Source: Carboxydothermus islandicus
Lineage (GTDB): Bacteria > Bacillota > Z-2901 > Carboxydothermales > Carboxydothermaceae
Assembly (NCBI RefSeq): GCF_001950325.1
Contig: NZ_BDJL01000055.1
Span: 44,032 to 108,031 of the forward strand
DNA length: 64,000 bases
Direction of reading: 5' to 3'
This document shows, piece by piece, positions 42,667 to 52,140 of the stretch. The notes under the pieces were generated by a model. The model made no database searches, had not been told where the DNA came from, and was given only the letters and a program-made list of their open reading frames with translations. Positions within the stretch are counted from its first letter, which is position 1, and every line of letters starts with the position of its first letter. Both the position numbers and the translations under genes were made by a program.

Positions 42667-44199
42667 TTACATTTCGGCCCCTAGACCGGTATTGGCTCGA
42701 ACAGAAAGTTCGGCAAATTTTTCTTCCGCCGCTTTTTCCACTTTAAGATAGCTCCCCAAAATTGCTCCTAAAAAGCCCAGCGGAACACTGACAATTCCGG
42801 GATTTTTTAAGGGGAAGATTGCCGCTTCTTTACCCATGACATCAGGACCAATCATAACCAGGCCCACCGAGGCTATCAAACCTGTTAAAATACCGGTCAC
42901 CACTCCGGCAGTATTAAACCGCTTCCAGAACATCGATAAAACAATTACCGGTAAATTAGCGCTGGAAGCTACCGCAAAAGCTAAAGCCACTAAGTGAGCG
43001 ACGTTCATGCCTTTGGCCAATATTCCAATTAAGATGGATAGTATCCCTACCGTTAGTGCCGTTAGCCTTGCTACCTTCACCTGCTCGGCTTCACTGGCTT
43101 TTCCTCCCCGTAAGACGTTGGTGTAAAAGTCATGGGCAAAAGCCGAGGAAGCGGAGATGGTAAGGCCGGCAACTACCGCTAAGATAGTTGCAAAAGCAAC
43201 TGCTGCGATAAAGGCTAAGAAAAATTCTCCTCCAAGAGTACCGGGGCCACCACCGATATACTGGGCTAAGAGGGGAGCCGCCATATTACCGCCTTTATCA
43301 AAGCTTTTTACCACATCCTGCCCAACAAAGTAGGCAGCGCCAAAACCCAGGAAGGTAGTCAATATATAAAACGTTCCAATAATTAACATTGCGATGACCA
43401 CAGACTTTCTTGCTTCTTTAGCATTGGGCACGGTGTAAAATCTAACCAGAATATGGGGAAGACCGGCAGTACCAAAGATTAGCGCAATACCAAGGGAAAT
43501 TTGATCCCACGGATTTTTATACAAATTCCCCGGCTCCAAAAAACTTTGGCCGAATTTTTGTGAAACGGCTCCCATAAATTTAACCAAACTAAAATCAAAG
43601 TGGGCCAGCACGGCAATTGAAAGCACTATGGTTCCGGTCATTAACAGGATAGCTTTGATAATTTGCACCCAGGTAGTAGCTAACATTCCGCCAAACACCA
43701 CATATAAAACCATGAGTATACCGATTACCACAACAGCCGTTTCGTACTTCCAGCCTAAAAGAAGTTTAATCAAGTTGCCCGAACCTACCATCTGGGCAAT
43801 CATATAAAAGAGGCTCACCGTTAAAGTACTTAGCGCTGCCACCGACCGGACAGTTTTATTATTCATCCGGTAGGCTAAAACATCCGCCATCGTATATTTA
43901 CCTGAATTCCGTAAAGGTTCCGCTACCACCAGCAAAACCGTAAGATACGCCACCAGCCAGCCTACGGAATACATAAAGCCATCATAACCATAAAGACAAA
44001 TCAGTCCGGCAATCCCCAAAAACGATGCAGCACTCATATAGTCGCCAGCTACCGCAATACCATTTTGCACTCCGGTAATTGACCTTCCCGCCGCATAAAA
44101 TTCCGACGTAGTCTTGGTCCTTTTAGCCGCCCAGTAAGTTATGATGAGGGTAATAAGAACAATAATGGAAAAAAGGGTAAACGCCAAATTAATCTTCAT
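42667..44199 (-). CDS. actP: cation/acetate symporter of the SSS family
   Basis: Takes up acetate, glycolate or related short carboxylates with a cation. The 510-residue protein has about thirteen membrane segments; ISISS-type signatures include RSITGVQNGIAVAGDYMSAA, GTAGLPHILVRFYTVPNAKE and LTISASSAFAHDFYTNVL, close to ActP/YjcG. It follows yjcH (DUF485) by 2 bases, the standard yjcH-actP order. Start GGAGGGGCGTAGGG-ATG. Confidence 0.94.
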   Translation of the reverse strand: MKINLAFTLFSIIVLITLIITYWAAKRTKTTSEFYAAGRSITGVQNGIAVAGDYMSAASFLGIAGLICLYGYDGFMYSVGWLVAYLTVLLVVAEPLRNSGKYTMADVLAYRMNNKTVRSVAALSTLTVSLFYMIAQMVGSGNLIKLLLGWKYETAVVVIGILMVLYVVFGGMLATTWVQIIKAILLMTGTIVLSIAVLAHFDFSLVKFMGAVSQKFGQSFLEPGNLYKNPWDQISLGIALIFGTAGLPHILVRFYTVPNAKEARKSVVIAMLIIGTFYILTTFLGFGAAYFVGQDVVKSFDKGGNMAAPLLAQYIGGGPGTLGGEFFLAFIAAVAFATILAVVAGLTISASSAFAHDFYTNVLRGGKASEAEQVKVARLTALTVGILSILIGILAKGMNVAHLVALAFAVASSANLPVIVLSMFWKRFNTAGVVTGILTGLIASVGLVMIGPDVMGKEAAIFPLKNPGIVSVPLGFLGAILGSYLKVEKAAEEKFAELSVRANTGLGAEM

Positions 44200-44201
44200 C
44201 C

Positions 44202-44537
44202 CTACGCCCCTCCTTTAACTTCTTTAATAATTTCCTCCGCCAGGGGGTCAAACACTTTGTTGGCTTTTTGCACATACAGATAAGCCAAAATCCATGCCAT
44301 GAAGAACTGGGATAAGGCAAATAAATACGCCAGATTAATGCTGCCGATTACCTGTTTCTTCATGATTTCCGGGAAAAAGCCAACAGAAATCGGCAACAAA
44401 AAGTAGTAAATAACGAAAAAGATGACCCCCTTTACAATAAAACTTTTCTTTTCGGCAATGAGTTTCTGGTACTTTGGGTTCTCGTCGATGTGGGATAGTT
44501 TTTCCTTTAAAAGCTGCTGTTCTCTTAAATGTTCCAT
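44202..44537 (-). CDS. yjcH: DUF485 membrane protein, YjcH-like partner of ActP
   Basis: A 111-residue protein with two membrane helices (about 32-52 and 65-88), including FIVKGVIFFVIYYFLLPISV. DUF485 proteins are constant partners of ActP-type symporters; role unknown. It is first in the actP transcript, with GGAGGAGG upstream of ATG 44537. Confidence 0.9.
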   Translation of the reverse strand: MEHLREQQLLKEKLSHIDENPKYQKLIAEKKSFIVKGVIFFVIYYFLLPISVGFFPEIMKKQVIGSINLAYLFALSQFFMAWILAYLYVQKANKVFDPLAEEIIKEVKGGA

Positions 44538-44801
44538 AAAACCTCCTCCTTTCCGGGCTTACGCCCCTGTTTTTAATATTAAAGTATTATTTATTAAAAT
44601 TTTCTGACAATTATCTCTCCTTAAACGGTTTTATTTTTAGAGCCAACTGCCTAATTTCCCCTCTTTAGTTGAAACTAAAAAATAAGAAAAAAGAAAAATG
44701 CAGTTAAAACAGCCTTTTTGGCAGTTCGGAGGAATTTTAGTGACAGTAAATTCAAAAAGCTATTATATTTATAAAAAATCCCCTTAAAGGAGGGAATTTC
44801 T

Positions 44802-46697
44802 TTGCCCCAAACTCTATCCCATATTTATCCTTTTTCTTTGCTGCCGGAAAATCATTTAGAAGAATTAAGTAATAACCTTACTTCCCGTAACTACCAGCCG
44901 GGGGAATATATTTTCAGGGAAAAAGAACCGGCACGAAACGGTCTATTTCTCGTCTTTAACGGCATTTTAGAAATTGTGGTTACCAGCGAACGCGGTCAGG
45001 ATATCGTCATAAGTCTCCGCCGTCCGGGAGAATTTTTCGGCGAGGCGGTGCTTTTTAGCGGTGAACCTTACCCGGCAGGTATTCGAGCCGCAACGGAAGC
45101 CTTAATTGGGTTTATCCCGAAAAATATTTTTATGGAGATTTTAAACAAAAATCTCCCTTTTACTGCCGCCTTTAACAAAATTCTTACCGACCGTCTGCGG
45201 GAATTATATTTAGAAATATCCCGGGAAAGTCAAACAGAATCGTATTCGCCGCTAAACATTATTAAAAAAGCTTCCCAGCTCATGAATCCTGACGTGGTAA
45301 AAGCAACCCCCGGTGAGTCGATTAAAACTATAGCTAACCTCATGGCCCAGCACCAGGTAAGCTCGGTAGTTATCGTTGATAATTACAATCGCCCTTTGGG
45401 AATTATTACCGAACACGACCTGGTAAGAAAAGTTTTAGCCGAAAGTAAAACTCCTACCGACTCTTTAATAGCCCTGGACATTATGAATAAAAATCCGGCA
45501 ACGATAAGCCCGGATGCTTACTACTCCCAGATTCTTTTAGAAATGATTAAAAAACAAGTACGCCACCTTTTGGTAACCGAAAATGAAACCCTGTTAGGCA
45601 TTATTACCTTAAAAGACCTTTTAAAAAGCCGGGAAACCGGCACCATTACCATCGTTAATTCTTTGGAGACCGCCAGTAGCTCAAAAGAAATTAAACAGGG
45701 ATTGAAAGATGCCGAAGGGGTATTAACCGCTCTCGTTTCCGAAAAAGCCGGAATTGCCGAAATTTATAAAATCATGACCGAATTTTTCGATCGAGCGTAC
45801 CGAAAAGCGGTAGAGCTGGCTCTCGCTGAAATGGAGAAAGAGTCAGGTCCTCCTCCAGCCGATTTTTGCTTTATTAACATGGGCAGTGCCGGTCGGGAAG
45901 AACAATATTTACGCACCGACCTGGATAACGGTCTTCTCTGGGATAACCCCCAGGAGGAGCCCAAAATAGTTCAGGATTACTTTTTAAAACTTGGCCAAAA
46001 AATCAATAACCTGTTAATAGAAGTGGGTTTTAGTCCCTGTAAAGGCGGAGTAATGGCCAGCAATCCTTTATGGAACGGGCAAATAATAAGTTGGGAACAA
46101 AAACTTTTGGAATGGTTTTTAAACTTAACCGGTGAAAATATTCGGCTTTTTTCCATCTTTCTCGATTTTCGCCCGGTTTACGGTAATTTTAAATTAGCCG
46201 AAAAATTAAAAGAGCAGGTTTTAGAACAGCTTTCCCAAACCCCAATAGTGTTTTTCCATTTAGCCCGGGATGAGTATTTAAATAAAGTGCCGCTTAACGT
46301 CTGGCATTCGTTTATTACCCCCAGATCCGGTCCCCGCAAAGATATGCTTGATTTAAAAAGACAGGGGACAATCCATTTTGTCGATGCCATCCGCCTTTTT
46401 GCCTTAAGGGAAAAATACTATTCGTCCAGCGCCACTTTAACACGTTTAAAGTTTTTAGAAACAAAACAGATTTTTTCCCGGGAAGAAATTGAAAACTTTC
46501 AATTTGCTTTTGAAACCCTTTCTTTATTTAGAATCAAAGAAAATTTAAGCAAAATTAAAGTAAACCTAACCCCGACAAATCTTATTAATCCTTACCATTT
46601 GCCCCGCAAAGACCAAATGCTTTTAAAAGAAGCTTTAATTTACGCTCAGAAACTTCAGCAACTAACCGCCAACGCCTTCCGGGTAACTGTCTTTTAA
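44802..46697 (+). CDS. cyclic-nucleotide-binding / CBS / DUF294 nucleotidyltransferase signalling protein
   Basis: A 631-residue soluble protein: N-terminal cNMP-binding domain (about 5-125, GEFFGEAVLFSGEPYPAG), two CBS domains (about 165-285), then the DUF294 nucleotidyltransferase with INMGSAGREEQYLRTDLDN (GSxxRxEQ...TDxD) and its C-terminal helical domain. These proteins are commonly beside actP and a DnaQ-type exonuclease, as here, and may regulate acetate uptake by nucleotidylation. TTG start at 44802 after AAAGGAGGG; divergent from yjcH-actP. Confidence 0.9.
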   Translation: MPQTLSHIYPFSLLPENHLEELSNNLTSRNYQPGEYIFREKEPARNGLFLVFNGILEIVVTSERGQDIVISLRRPGEFFGEAVLFSGEPYPAGIRAATEALIGFIPKNIFMEILNKNLPFTAAFNKILTDRLRELYLEISRESQTESYSPLNIIKKASQLMNPDVVKATPGESIKTIANLMAQHQVSSVVIVDNYNRPLGIITEHDLVRKVLAESKTPTDSLIALDIMNKNPATISPDAYYSQILLEMIKKQVRHLLVTENETLLGIITLKDLLKSRETGTITIVNSLETASSSKEIKQGLKDAEGVLTALVSEKAGIAEIYKIMTEFFDRAYRKAVELALAEMEKESGPPPADFCFINMGSAGREEQYLRTDLDNGLLWDNPQEEPKIVQDYFLKLGQKINNLLIEVGFSPCKGGVMASNPLWNGQIISWEQKLLEWFLNLTGENIRLFSIFLDFRPVYGNFKLAEKLKEQVLEQLSQTPIVFFHLARDEYLNKVPLNVWHSFITPRSGPRKDMLDLKRQGTIHFVDAIRLFALREKYYSSSATLTRLKFLETKQIFSREEIENFQFAFETLSLFRIKENLSKIKVNLTPTNLINPYHLPRKDQMLLKEALIYAQKLQQLTANAFRVTVF

Positions 46698-46709
46698 GGA
46701 GGAATCTCA

Positions 46710-47378
46710 ATGATAAGATCCATAAGAAAATTTTTAGAACCAAATAAAAATCCGCTTCGCACTAAAATTGAAAAGATAAATGCTTTTTACCCTTACGACA
46801 TTCCGCTTATAAATTTAACCTATACGGTAATTGACCTGGAAACCACCGGCCTAAAACCTTTTCAGGGGGACGAAATTATCGCTATTGGTGCGGTAAAAAT
46901 TATTAACGGTAACATTACCCGTCCAACTTTTCATGCTTATGTCAACCCCCAGCGGGAAATACCCGAAATAGTCCAAAGATTAACCGGGATTAGCCCAAAA
47001 ACTGTGCAAAACGCCCCTCCTCTTATTAATACCCTGACAACTTTCCTGGATTTTGCCGATAACTCGGTTATCGTAGGGCATTCGGTAAATTTTGACCTGG
47101 CTTTTTTAAATAAGCATCTAACTTCCTTAACCGGAAAAAAATTAACCCCCCGTATCCTGGATACCGTGGATTTAGGACTATATCTCTTTCCCCGGGAACC
47201 AAACTATTCTTTAGAAAATTTTGCCCAAAAATTTGCTATAAGCCTCCGGGGAAGACACACTGCTCTGGGGGATGCGATAATTTGCGCTAAAGTTTTTTTG
47301 AATTTTTTAAAAATACTTGAGTTAAAAAATATAAATACTTGGTGGCAACTTTCACAAGAGATATATAAAGTCTTATAA
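46710..47378 (+). CDS. DnaQ-type 3'-5' exonuclease
   Basis: A 222-residue DEDDh exonuclease: ExoI TVIDLETTGLKPFQGDEI, ExoII VGHSVNFDLAFLNKHL, ExoIII HTALGDAIICAKVFL. It lies 12 bases after the DUF294 gene with AAGGAGG, in the same pairing seen in proteobacteria. It is separate from DNA polymerase III; the likely role is in nucleotide or regulatory RNA/DNA processing linked to the DUF294 partner. Confidence 0.9.
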   Translation: MIRSIRKFLEPNKNPLRTKIEKINAFYPYDIPLINLTYTVIDLETTGLKPFQGDEIIAIGAVKIINGNITRPTFHAYVNPQREIPEIVQRLTGISPKTVQNAPPLINTLTTFLDFADNSVIVGHSVNFDLAFLNKHLTSLTGKKLTPRILDTVDLGLYLFPREPNYSLENFAQKFAISLRGRHTALGDAIICAKVFLNFLKILELKNINTWWQLSQEIYKVL

Positions 47379-47441
47379 TATTAGACACTTCTCACCTTTT
47401 CTTTCTAAAATTTTTCACTTTTCGCCCCCTTCTAAACCATA

Positions 47442-47470
47442 TTGACAGCGAAATTTTCTTGCAGTATACT
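47442..47470 (+). promoter_or_regulatory. strong sigma-A promoter of the second GlcD-GlcF gene
   Basis: TTGACA (47442-47447), 17-base spacer, TATACT (47465-47470), 31 bases before the ATG. Near-consensus, which suggests high expression. Confidence 0.85.
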
Positions 47471-47501
47471 TAAAATAGCCTACGAAAGGGAGGAAGGAGT
47501 A

Positions 47502-50500
47502 ATGGTGGCGGAAAAAAGAAGTTTTTCACAAGCCGAGCAGGCCGAACTTCAGCGTAAGTTTGGTGCGCGGGTCAACTTTAATTACAATGAGCGAATTTTA
47601 TATGACCATGATGTAGGTGCCTTACCAAGCCTAATTAAACCACTGGTAGGTGACACCACCCCTGCCGGTATTGTTCAGCCGGAAAACGAAGAAGAATTAA
47701 TCTGGCTTTTTAAGTGGGCCAGAAATAAGAAAGTTCCCCTTACGCCGAGGGCTTCCGCATCTTCCGGCTACGGTGGAGTGTTACCGGTTTTAGGCGGGTT
47801 GGTTATAGACTTATCCCGCTTTAACAAAATTATCGCCCATGATGAAAAATCCCAAACGGTAACGGTTCAGGGCGGTGTAGTGTGGAAAGATTTAGAATAT
47901 TATTTAAGTTTTTACGGTCTTGCCCCGAGAATGGTTCCTACCAGTGCCCCGGCTTCAACGGTTGGCGGTTGGGTAGCTCAGGAAGGATCCGGTATCGGTA
48001 GCTACAAGTACGGCTGGTTTAAAGAAAATGTGGTTAGCGTCAGAGCTGTCTTAGCCAACGGTGAAGTCCGCACCTTTACCGGAAAAGATTTAGATTTGAT
48101 TTTTGGTACCATGGGAACTATCGGGGTTATTACCGAAGTTACTTTAAAGGTAAAACATCTTAAAGATACCCACGTAATTGCCGCAAACTTCCAGTCAGCT
48201 AAAGATTTACAAAATTTTATTCTTGATTTAGGCAAAAGCGGCCTTGATATCTGGCATGTTGGTTTTATCAATCCAACGGCTGCCGAATTAAAAAACCAGT
48301 TACCTCCCAAGATACACCACGGGCACGAAGAAAAAGGACCAGTTCTCCCCAAAGGCTTTATAACCATTGTTGCCTTTGAAGACAGCAATATAGCCGGTAA
48401 AATAGAAAGTTTAGCTGCAAAAAATGGTGGAGAAATATTACCGGCGGAAATAACCAAGCACGAATGGGAGCAACGCTACAATCCCATGAAAGTTAAACGA
48501 ATTGGTCCTTCATTAGTGCCAGCAGAAGTCGTGATTCCCAAAAATCGCTTAAGTGAAGTATTTAATGAGTTTGAACGCTTGATTTCCCTTCCTTTAGTCG
48601 TTGAAGGTACGGTTGTAGGCGATAGTGAAATTGTCCTTTTAGGCTTTATCCCGCACGATGAACGAAAGTTTTCCTTTAACTTTGCCTATAGCCTATCTCT
48701 TACCGTTTTAAAAACGGCGAAAAAGTTTGGCGGTAGAAGCTATGCCGCAGGGCTCTATTTAGCTAATGAAGCACCAGCGGTCTATGGCGAAAGGTTACAA
48801 AAAATTAAAGAATTAAAAGCTAAAGTGGACCCCGATGGTTTATTTAACCCCTTGAAACTTGAAGGAAAAGGCATCATTAATACGGTTATGTCCCTGGCCA
48901 ATACTTTTGAAGGGGTAGCCCGGTGGTTCGGCAATAAAGCAAAACCCGACTTGGGCGAAAAATTCGCAGCGAAAAACGGAATTCCCGGAAACGTCGCCTG
49001 GTATGCTTATGCCTGCGCCCAGTGCGGTTACTGCCGCAACGTATGTACTCTGTATGACGGCCGTGGCTGGGAGTCGGCAAGCCCCCGGGGTAAATGGTCG
49101 TTTATTCGCAAGGTAATTGAAGGAAAAGCCAAGTTTGATCAAAAAATGGTCGATACTTTCCTGCTCTGTACCACTTGCGAGAAGTGTGACTTTGTTTGTC
49201 AGTTAGATTTACCCATTGAACCGTCCTGGGGAGTCCTGCGGGGCGACCTTGTAATGGAAAAAGGTTATATGACCTTCCCGGCCTTTGAAATGATGGCTGC
49301 CAGTTTACAAAAAGATATCAACATCTGGGCGGGCTTTCGGGAAGACCGGGATAAGTGGGTCCCGGACGACTTAAAAGGCAAAATTAAAGACCAAGCTGAA
49401 ATCGCTTATTTTGCCGGCTGCACCGCAAGTTACGTCGAAAACGACATTGCCATTGCTTCAGCCCGGCTTTTAGATGCGGCGGGCATTGAGTTTACCTACC
49501 TTGGCAAAGATGAAGCATGCTGCGGTATACCCATGTTAGTTTCCGGACGCTGGGATGTCTTCCAGGAAATCGTTAAGCACAACATTACCGAAGCTAAAAA
49601 ACGGGGTGTAAAAACGGTTGTAACTTCCTGCCCAGCCTGCTGGTTATCGTGGCATGACCTGTACCCCGAATGGGCGAAAAAGCTCGGTCTTGAATACGAT
49701 ATTGAAGCCAAGCATTATTCACAGGTATTAGAAGAAAAAATTAAATCCGGCGAGCTCAAATTCACCCATGAAGTCAATGCCCGGGTTACTTTCCACGACT
49801 CGTGCCATATCGGTCGGGCGGGCGGCGTTTACGAACCACCCCGGGAGCTTATTAAAGCGGTACCCGGCGTCGAATTCGTGGAAATGGAACACAACCGGGA
49901 AAATGCCCTCTGCTGCGGTAGCGTGTTAACCCGTATTGGCGAATCCCATCCCACTTCCGATAAATTAGGTGGAAAGCGGGTAAACGAAGCCGTTAAAGTT
50001 AACGCTGATATGCTTATAGCCCTTTGCCCCTGCTGCCAGTTTCAGTTAAGGGTAGCGGCCGATAAAAACAATATCGATATGCCGGTAGTCGACTTGGCTG
50101 CCTTTGCTGCCAAAGGTTTGGGAATCGAGTTACCAAATCCTACCCCTTATGCTTTAGAGCTGTGGGCCGTGTTTGAAAAGATGATTGCTTTGATGACTCC
50201 GGAAGGCTTTGCTCAAGTTATGAAGGCTCTCTTCCCGCAAATGTTTAAAGCAATGCCGGGCTACATGGTGGCAATGATGAAAGTCATGCGGGCAATCCCC
50301 GGTGGACTTTCCTTAATGAAGCCAATGATGCCCAAGATGATGCCTATGTTGATGCCCATGGTGATGCCCAAGGTCCTTCCGGATATGCTGAGAGAAGTGG
50401 AAAAACGGATTCCGATGCCCGATTACATGAAGCGGCAGATGCCCAACCTGATGCCGGTGGTTATGGACCGGCTGATGCCTAAGATGCTGCCGGATGTAGC

Positions 50501-50549
50501 AAAACTTGTTACCGATGATATGATTTCGTATATTAAGACCAGCTTGTAA
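47502..50549 (+). CDS. GlcD-GlcF fusion with Met/Pro-rich C-terminal tail (second paralogue)
   Basis: About 1015 residues. The FAD-oxidase half (PASTVGGWVAQEGSGIGSYK) and Fe-S half (CAQCGYCRNVC, CTTCEKCDFVC, CCGIPMLVSG, CCGSVLTRIG, CPACW, CPCCQF) mirror the 38.4 kb paralogue. The last 125 or so residues are extra: about 27 methionines arranged in MP-type repeats (MKPMMPKMMPMLMPMVMPK is one stretch). The frame opens at 47442, inside the promoter, so ATG 47502 with GGGAGGAAGGAG is the start. Likely a 2-hydroxyacid oxidoreductase; the tail may be an amphipathic membrane anchor or metal-binding segment. Confidence 0.92.
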   Translation: MVAEKRSFSQAEQAELQRKFGARVNFNYNERILYDHDVGALPSLIKPLVGDTTPAGIVQPENEEELIWLFKWARNKKVPLTPRASASSGYGGVLPVLGGLVIDLSRFNKIIAHDEKSQTVTVQGGVVWKDLEYYLSFYGLAPRMVPTSAPASTVGGWVAQEGSGIGSYKYGWFKENVVSVRAVLANGEVRTFTGKDLDLIFGTMGTIGVITEVTLKVKHLKDTHVIAANFQSAKDLQNFILDLGKSGLDIWHVGFINPTAAELKNQLPPKIHHGHEEKGPVLPKGFITIVAFEDSNIAGKIESLAAKNGGEILPAEITKHEWEQRYNPMKVKRIGPSLVPAEVVIPKNRLSEVFNEFERLISLPLVVEGTVVGDSEIVLLGFIPHDERKFSFNFAYSLSLTVLKTAKKFGGRSYAAGLYLANEAPAVYGERLQKIKELKAKVDPDGLFNPLKLEGKGIINTVMSLANTFEGVARWFGNKAKPDLGEKFAAKNGIPGNVAWYAYACAQCGYCRNVCTLYDGRGWESASPRGKWSFIRKVIEGKAKFDQKMVDTFLLCTTCEKCDFVCQLDLPIEPSWGVLRGDLVMEKGYMTFPAFEMMAASLQKDINIWAGFREDRDKWVPDDLKGKIKDQAEIAYFAGCTASYVENDIAIASARLLDAAGIEFTYLGKDEACCGIPMLVSGRWDVFQEIVKHNITEAKKRGVKTVVTSCPACWLSWHDLYPEWAKKLGLEYDIEAKHYSQVLEEKIKSGELKFTHEVNARVTFHDSCHIGRAGGVYEPPRELIKAVPGVEFVEMEHNRENALCCGSVLTRIGESHPTSDKLGGKRVNEAVKVNADMLIALCPCCQFQLRVAADKNNIDMPVVDLAAFAAKGLGIELPNPTPYALELWAVFEKMIALMTPEGFAQVMKALFPQMFKAMPGYMVAMMKVMRAIPGGLSLMKPMMPKMMPMLMPMVMPKVLPDMLREVEKRIPMPDYMKRQMPNLMPVVMDRLMPKMLPDVAKLVTDDMISYIKTSL

Positions 50550-50569
50550 TTGCCGGATCTGATAGTTAA

Positions 50570-50601
50570 AAAGCCCTGCAGTTTTCCTGCAGGGCTTTTT
50601 T
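50570..50601. terminator. bidirectional intrinsic terminator
   Basis: AGCCCTGCAG (50572-50581) and CTGCAGGGCT (50587-50596) form a perfect 10-bp stem with a T run on the plus side and an A run (T on the minus strand) on the other. It ends both the GlcD-GlcF gene and the divIVA operon. Confidence 0.92.
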
Positions 50602-50602
50602 G

Positions 50603-51100
50603 TTAAGGCATTTCCACGTTTTTGGGCTTTATTTGAGAAATTTGGCGGTCTTTAGTATTTAGGTCTTTTTCACCCACCTCGTCTAAATAACTTAATAACA
50701 ACGCTTTAAATTCCCTTTTGAATTTTTCGTATTCCTGGTTTAATCTTTCGTATTCTTCCATAATTTTTTGCACCTCTAACTTAGCTTGACTTATCATTTC
50801 TCCTTTTTGATTTTGCGCCGTTTTAAGAATAATTTCCGCTTCTTTTTTAGCGTTTTCGATTATTTCTCCTGCAGTTTTTTCCGCCACAATTAAAGCTTGA
50901 TTTATTCTGTCTTCTAAAAGCTTAAAATTTGCTAATTGCTGTTCTTTAGCCTCAAGTAACTCTTTTAACCGTTGATTCTCGGCAAGTAGTTTTTCTAAAT
51001 CCTGGGCTACCATTTCTAAAATATTATCCACTGCTTCCGGCTCGTAACCCCGAAAAACCCTTTTAAATTCCTTTGCTCTGATTTCCACCGGCAGCTGCAT
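50603..51100 (-). CDS. divIVA: DivIVA-domain coiled-coil protein
   Basis: A 165-residue cell-pole/septum curvature protein. The N-terminal membrane-binding domain PVEIRAKEFKRVFRGYEPEAVDNIL is followed by long coiled coils. It recruits division and sporulation factors in Firmicutes. Last gene of the long minus-strand operon, in the usual ylm-divIVA order. Confidence 0.92.
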   Translation of the reverse strand: MQLPVEIRAKEFKRVFRGYEPEAVDNILEMVAQDLEKLLAENQRLKELLEAKEQQLANFKLLEDRINQALIVAEKTAGEIIENAKKEAEIILKTAQNQKGEMISQAKLEVQKIMEEYERLNQEYEKFKREFKALLLSYLDEVGEKDLNTKDRQISQIKPKNVEMP

Positions 51101-51118
51101 TTATGACCCTCCCAAAAT

Positions 51119-51859
51119 TTAAAGGTATCGTCTTAATATTACCTTATTTCGCCCGCTCTTACTAACTCCAGCAATTTCAACAACTTCCACCCTGCCCCGT
51201 CCTCTTAAAGAGATTACATCGCCCGGAGCAACTTCATACGAAGGTTTAACCTGCAATTTCCAGTTAACCCTTACTTTTTGCCCTTCGATTTCCTTAACCA
51301 TCTGGCTTCGGGAAATTCCAAAGCCGCTGGCCCCAACACTATCAAGTCTTAGAGACTTCACAAAAGCAACTATTTCCCGGGTTTTGGCTTCTGGTAATAA
51401 AAGCTCCTCCCGAACAATTTCCTTAACTTTAACACTTACCCGGTGGACTTTATCTAACTGCTGAATTAAATATGGTACCAAATCCCGGTCTACCACCACC
51501 TGACAACCATTGGGAATAAGAATTAAATCACCAACTTTGTCCCTTTTTATCCCCGTACCTACGATCGCTCCCAAAAAATCCCGGTGAGTTACCGTTTGAA
51601 ATTTAAAATTTCCAGTTATTTCAATAAATCCAATATTAAGTTCCACATCTTCGGGAAAAACGTAGATAGGAAAAAAAGCAAAACGGACCCGTTCCGCACT
51701 GGGATAGCCACCGTCTACTTTATAATTTACCTCTGGATAATTTCTTAATAAGTCCCGGGTAAAAGAAGCTGCAGCAGGGTCAAGAAAGTCAGTCCGAACA
51801 ATCTGCCCTTTAGCAGCTCGGGAAAGCAGGTCTTCAATTTCGGCTTGACTTAGTTCCAT
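51119..51859 (-). CDS. ylmH: YlmH-family S4-domain RNA-binding protein
   Basis: A 246-residue protein with an N-terminal YlmH domain and a C-terminal S4 RNA-binding domain (about 170-240, SLRLDSVGASGFGISRSQMV then VNWKLQVKPSYEVAPGDVIS). It is related to factors for rescue or quality control of stalled ribosomes and lies in the division cluster. It follows yggT by 4 bases. Confidence 0.9.
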   Translation of the reverse strand: MELSQAEIEDLLSRAAKGQIVRTDFLDPAAASFTRDLLRNYPEVNYKVDGGYPSAERVRFAFFPIYVFPEDVELNIGFIEITGNFKFQTVTHRDFLGAIVGTGIKRDKVGDLILIPNGCQVVVDRDLVPYLIQQLDKVHRVSVKVKEIVREELLLPEAKTREIVAFVKSLRLDSVGASGFGISRSQMVKEIEGQKVRVNWKLQVKPSYEVAPGDVISLRGRGRVEVVEIAGVSKSGRNKVILRRYL

Positions 51860-51863
51860 ACCA

Positions 51864-52127
51864 TCACCCCAGCATCAACAGTAACTGTAAAATTACCATT
51901 CTCACTACTTCGAGAACAAAAAACGCCACAATTGGGGAAAAATCAATCATCCCTACCGGTGGAATAAGCCGTCTAAAGATATTCAAATAGGGATCGGTTA
52001 AAGAAGTAATAAAATTAACGATTGGATGATACGGATTAACCGGAATCCAGGTAAGTAAAATCCGAATGATAATAAGCCAGCCATAAATATTAAAAGCTAT
52101 GTTAATAAAATCCGTCAAAAAATTCAT
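51864..52127 (-). CDS. ylmG: YggT-family membrane protein
   Basis: An 87-residue protein with two hydrophobic segments and the family pattern IIRILLTWIPVNPYHPIVNF then TDPYLNIFRRLIPPVGMIDFSP. YlmG homologues support envelope or nucleoid organisation around division. Standard position between proC and ylmH. Confidence 0.9.
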   Translation of the reverse strand: MNFLTDFINIAFNIYGWLIIIRILLTWIPVNPYHPIVNFITSLTDPYLNIFRRLIPPVGMIDFSPIVAFFVLEVVRMVILQLLLMLG

Positions 52128-52140
52128 GTTCCACCTCTAT

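Noticed and set aside
44699-44788. 29-codon frame with internal GGAGG-GTG ahead of the DUF294 gene
   Set aside because: The ATG has no good ribosome site, and the internal GTG frame is only 15 codons; could be a leader peptide but support is too thin.
48002-48457. 151-codon open frame on the minus strand
   Set aside because: Antisense to the second GlcD-GlcF gene; no motif and no start context.
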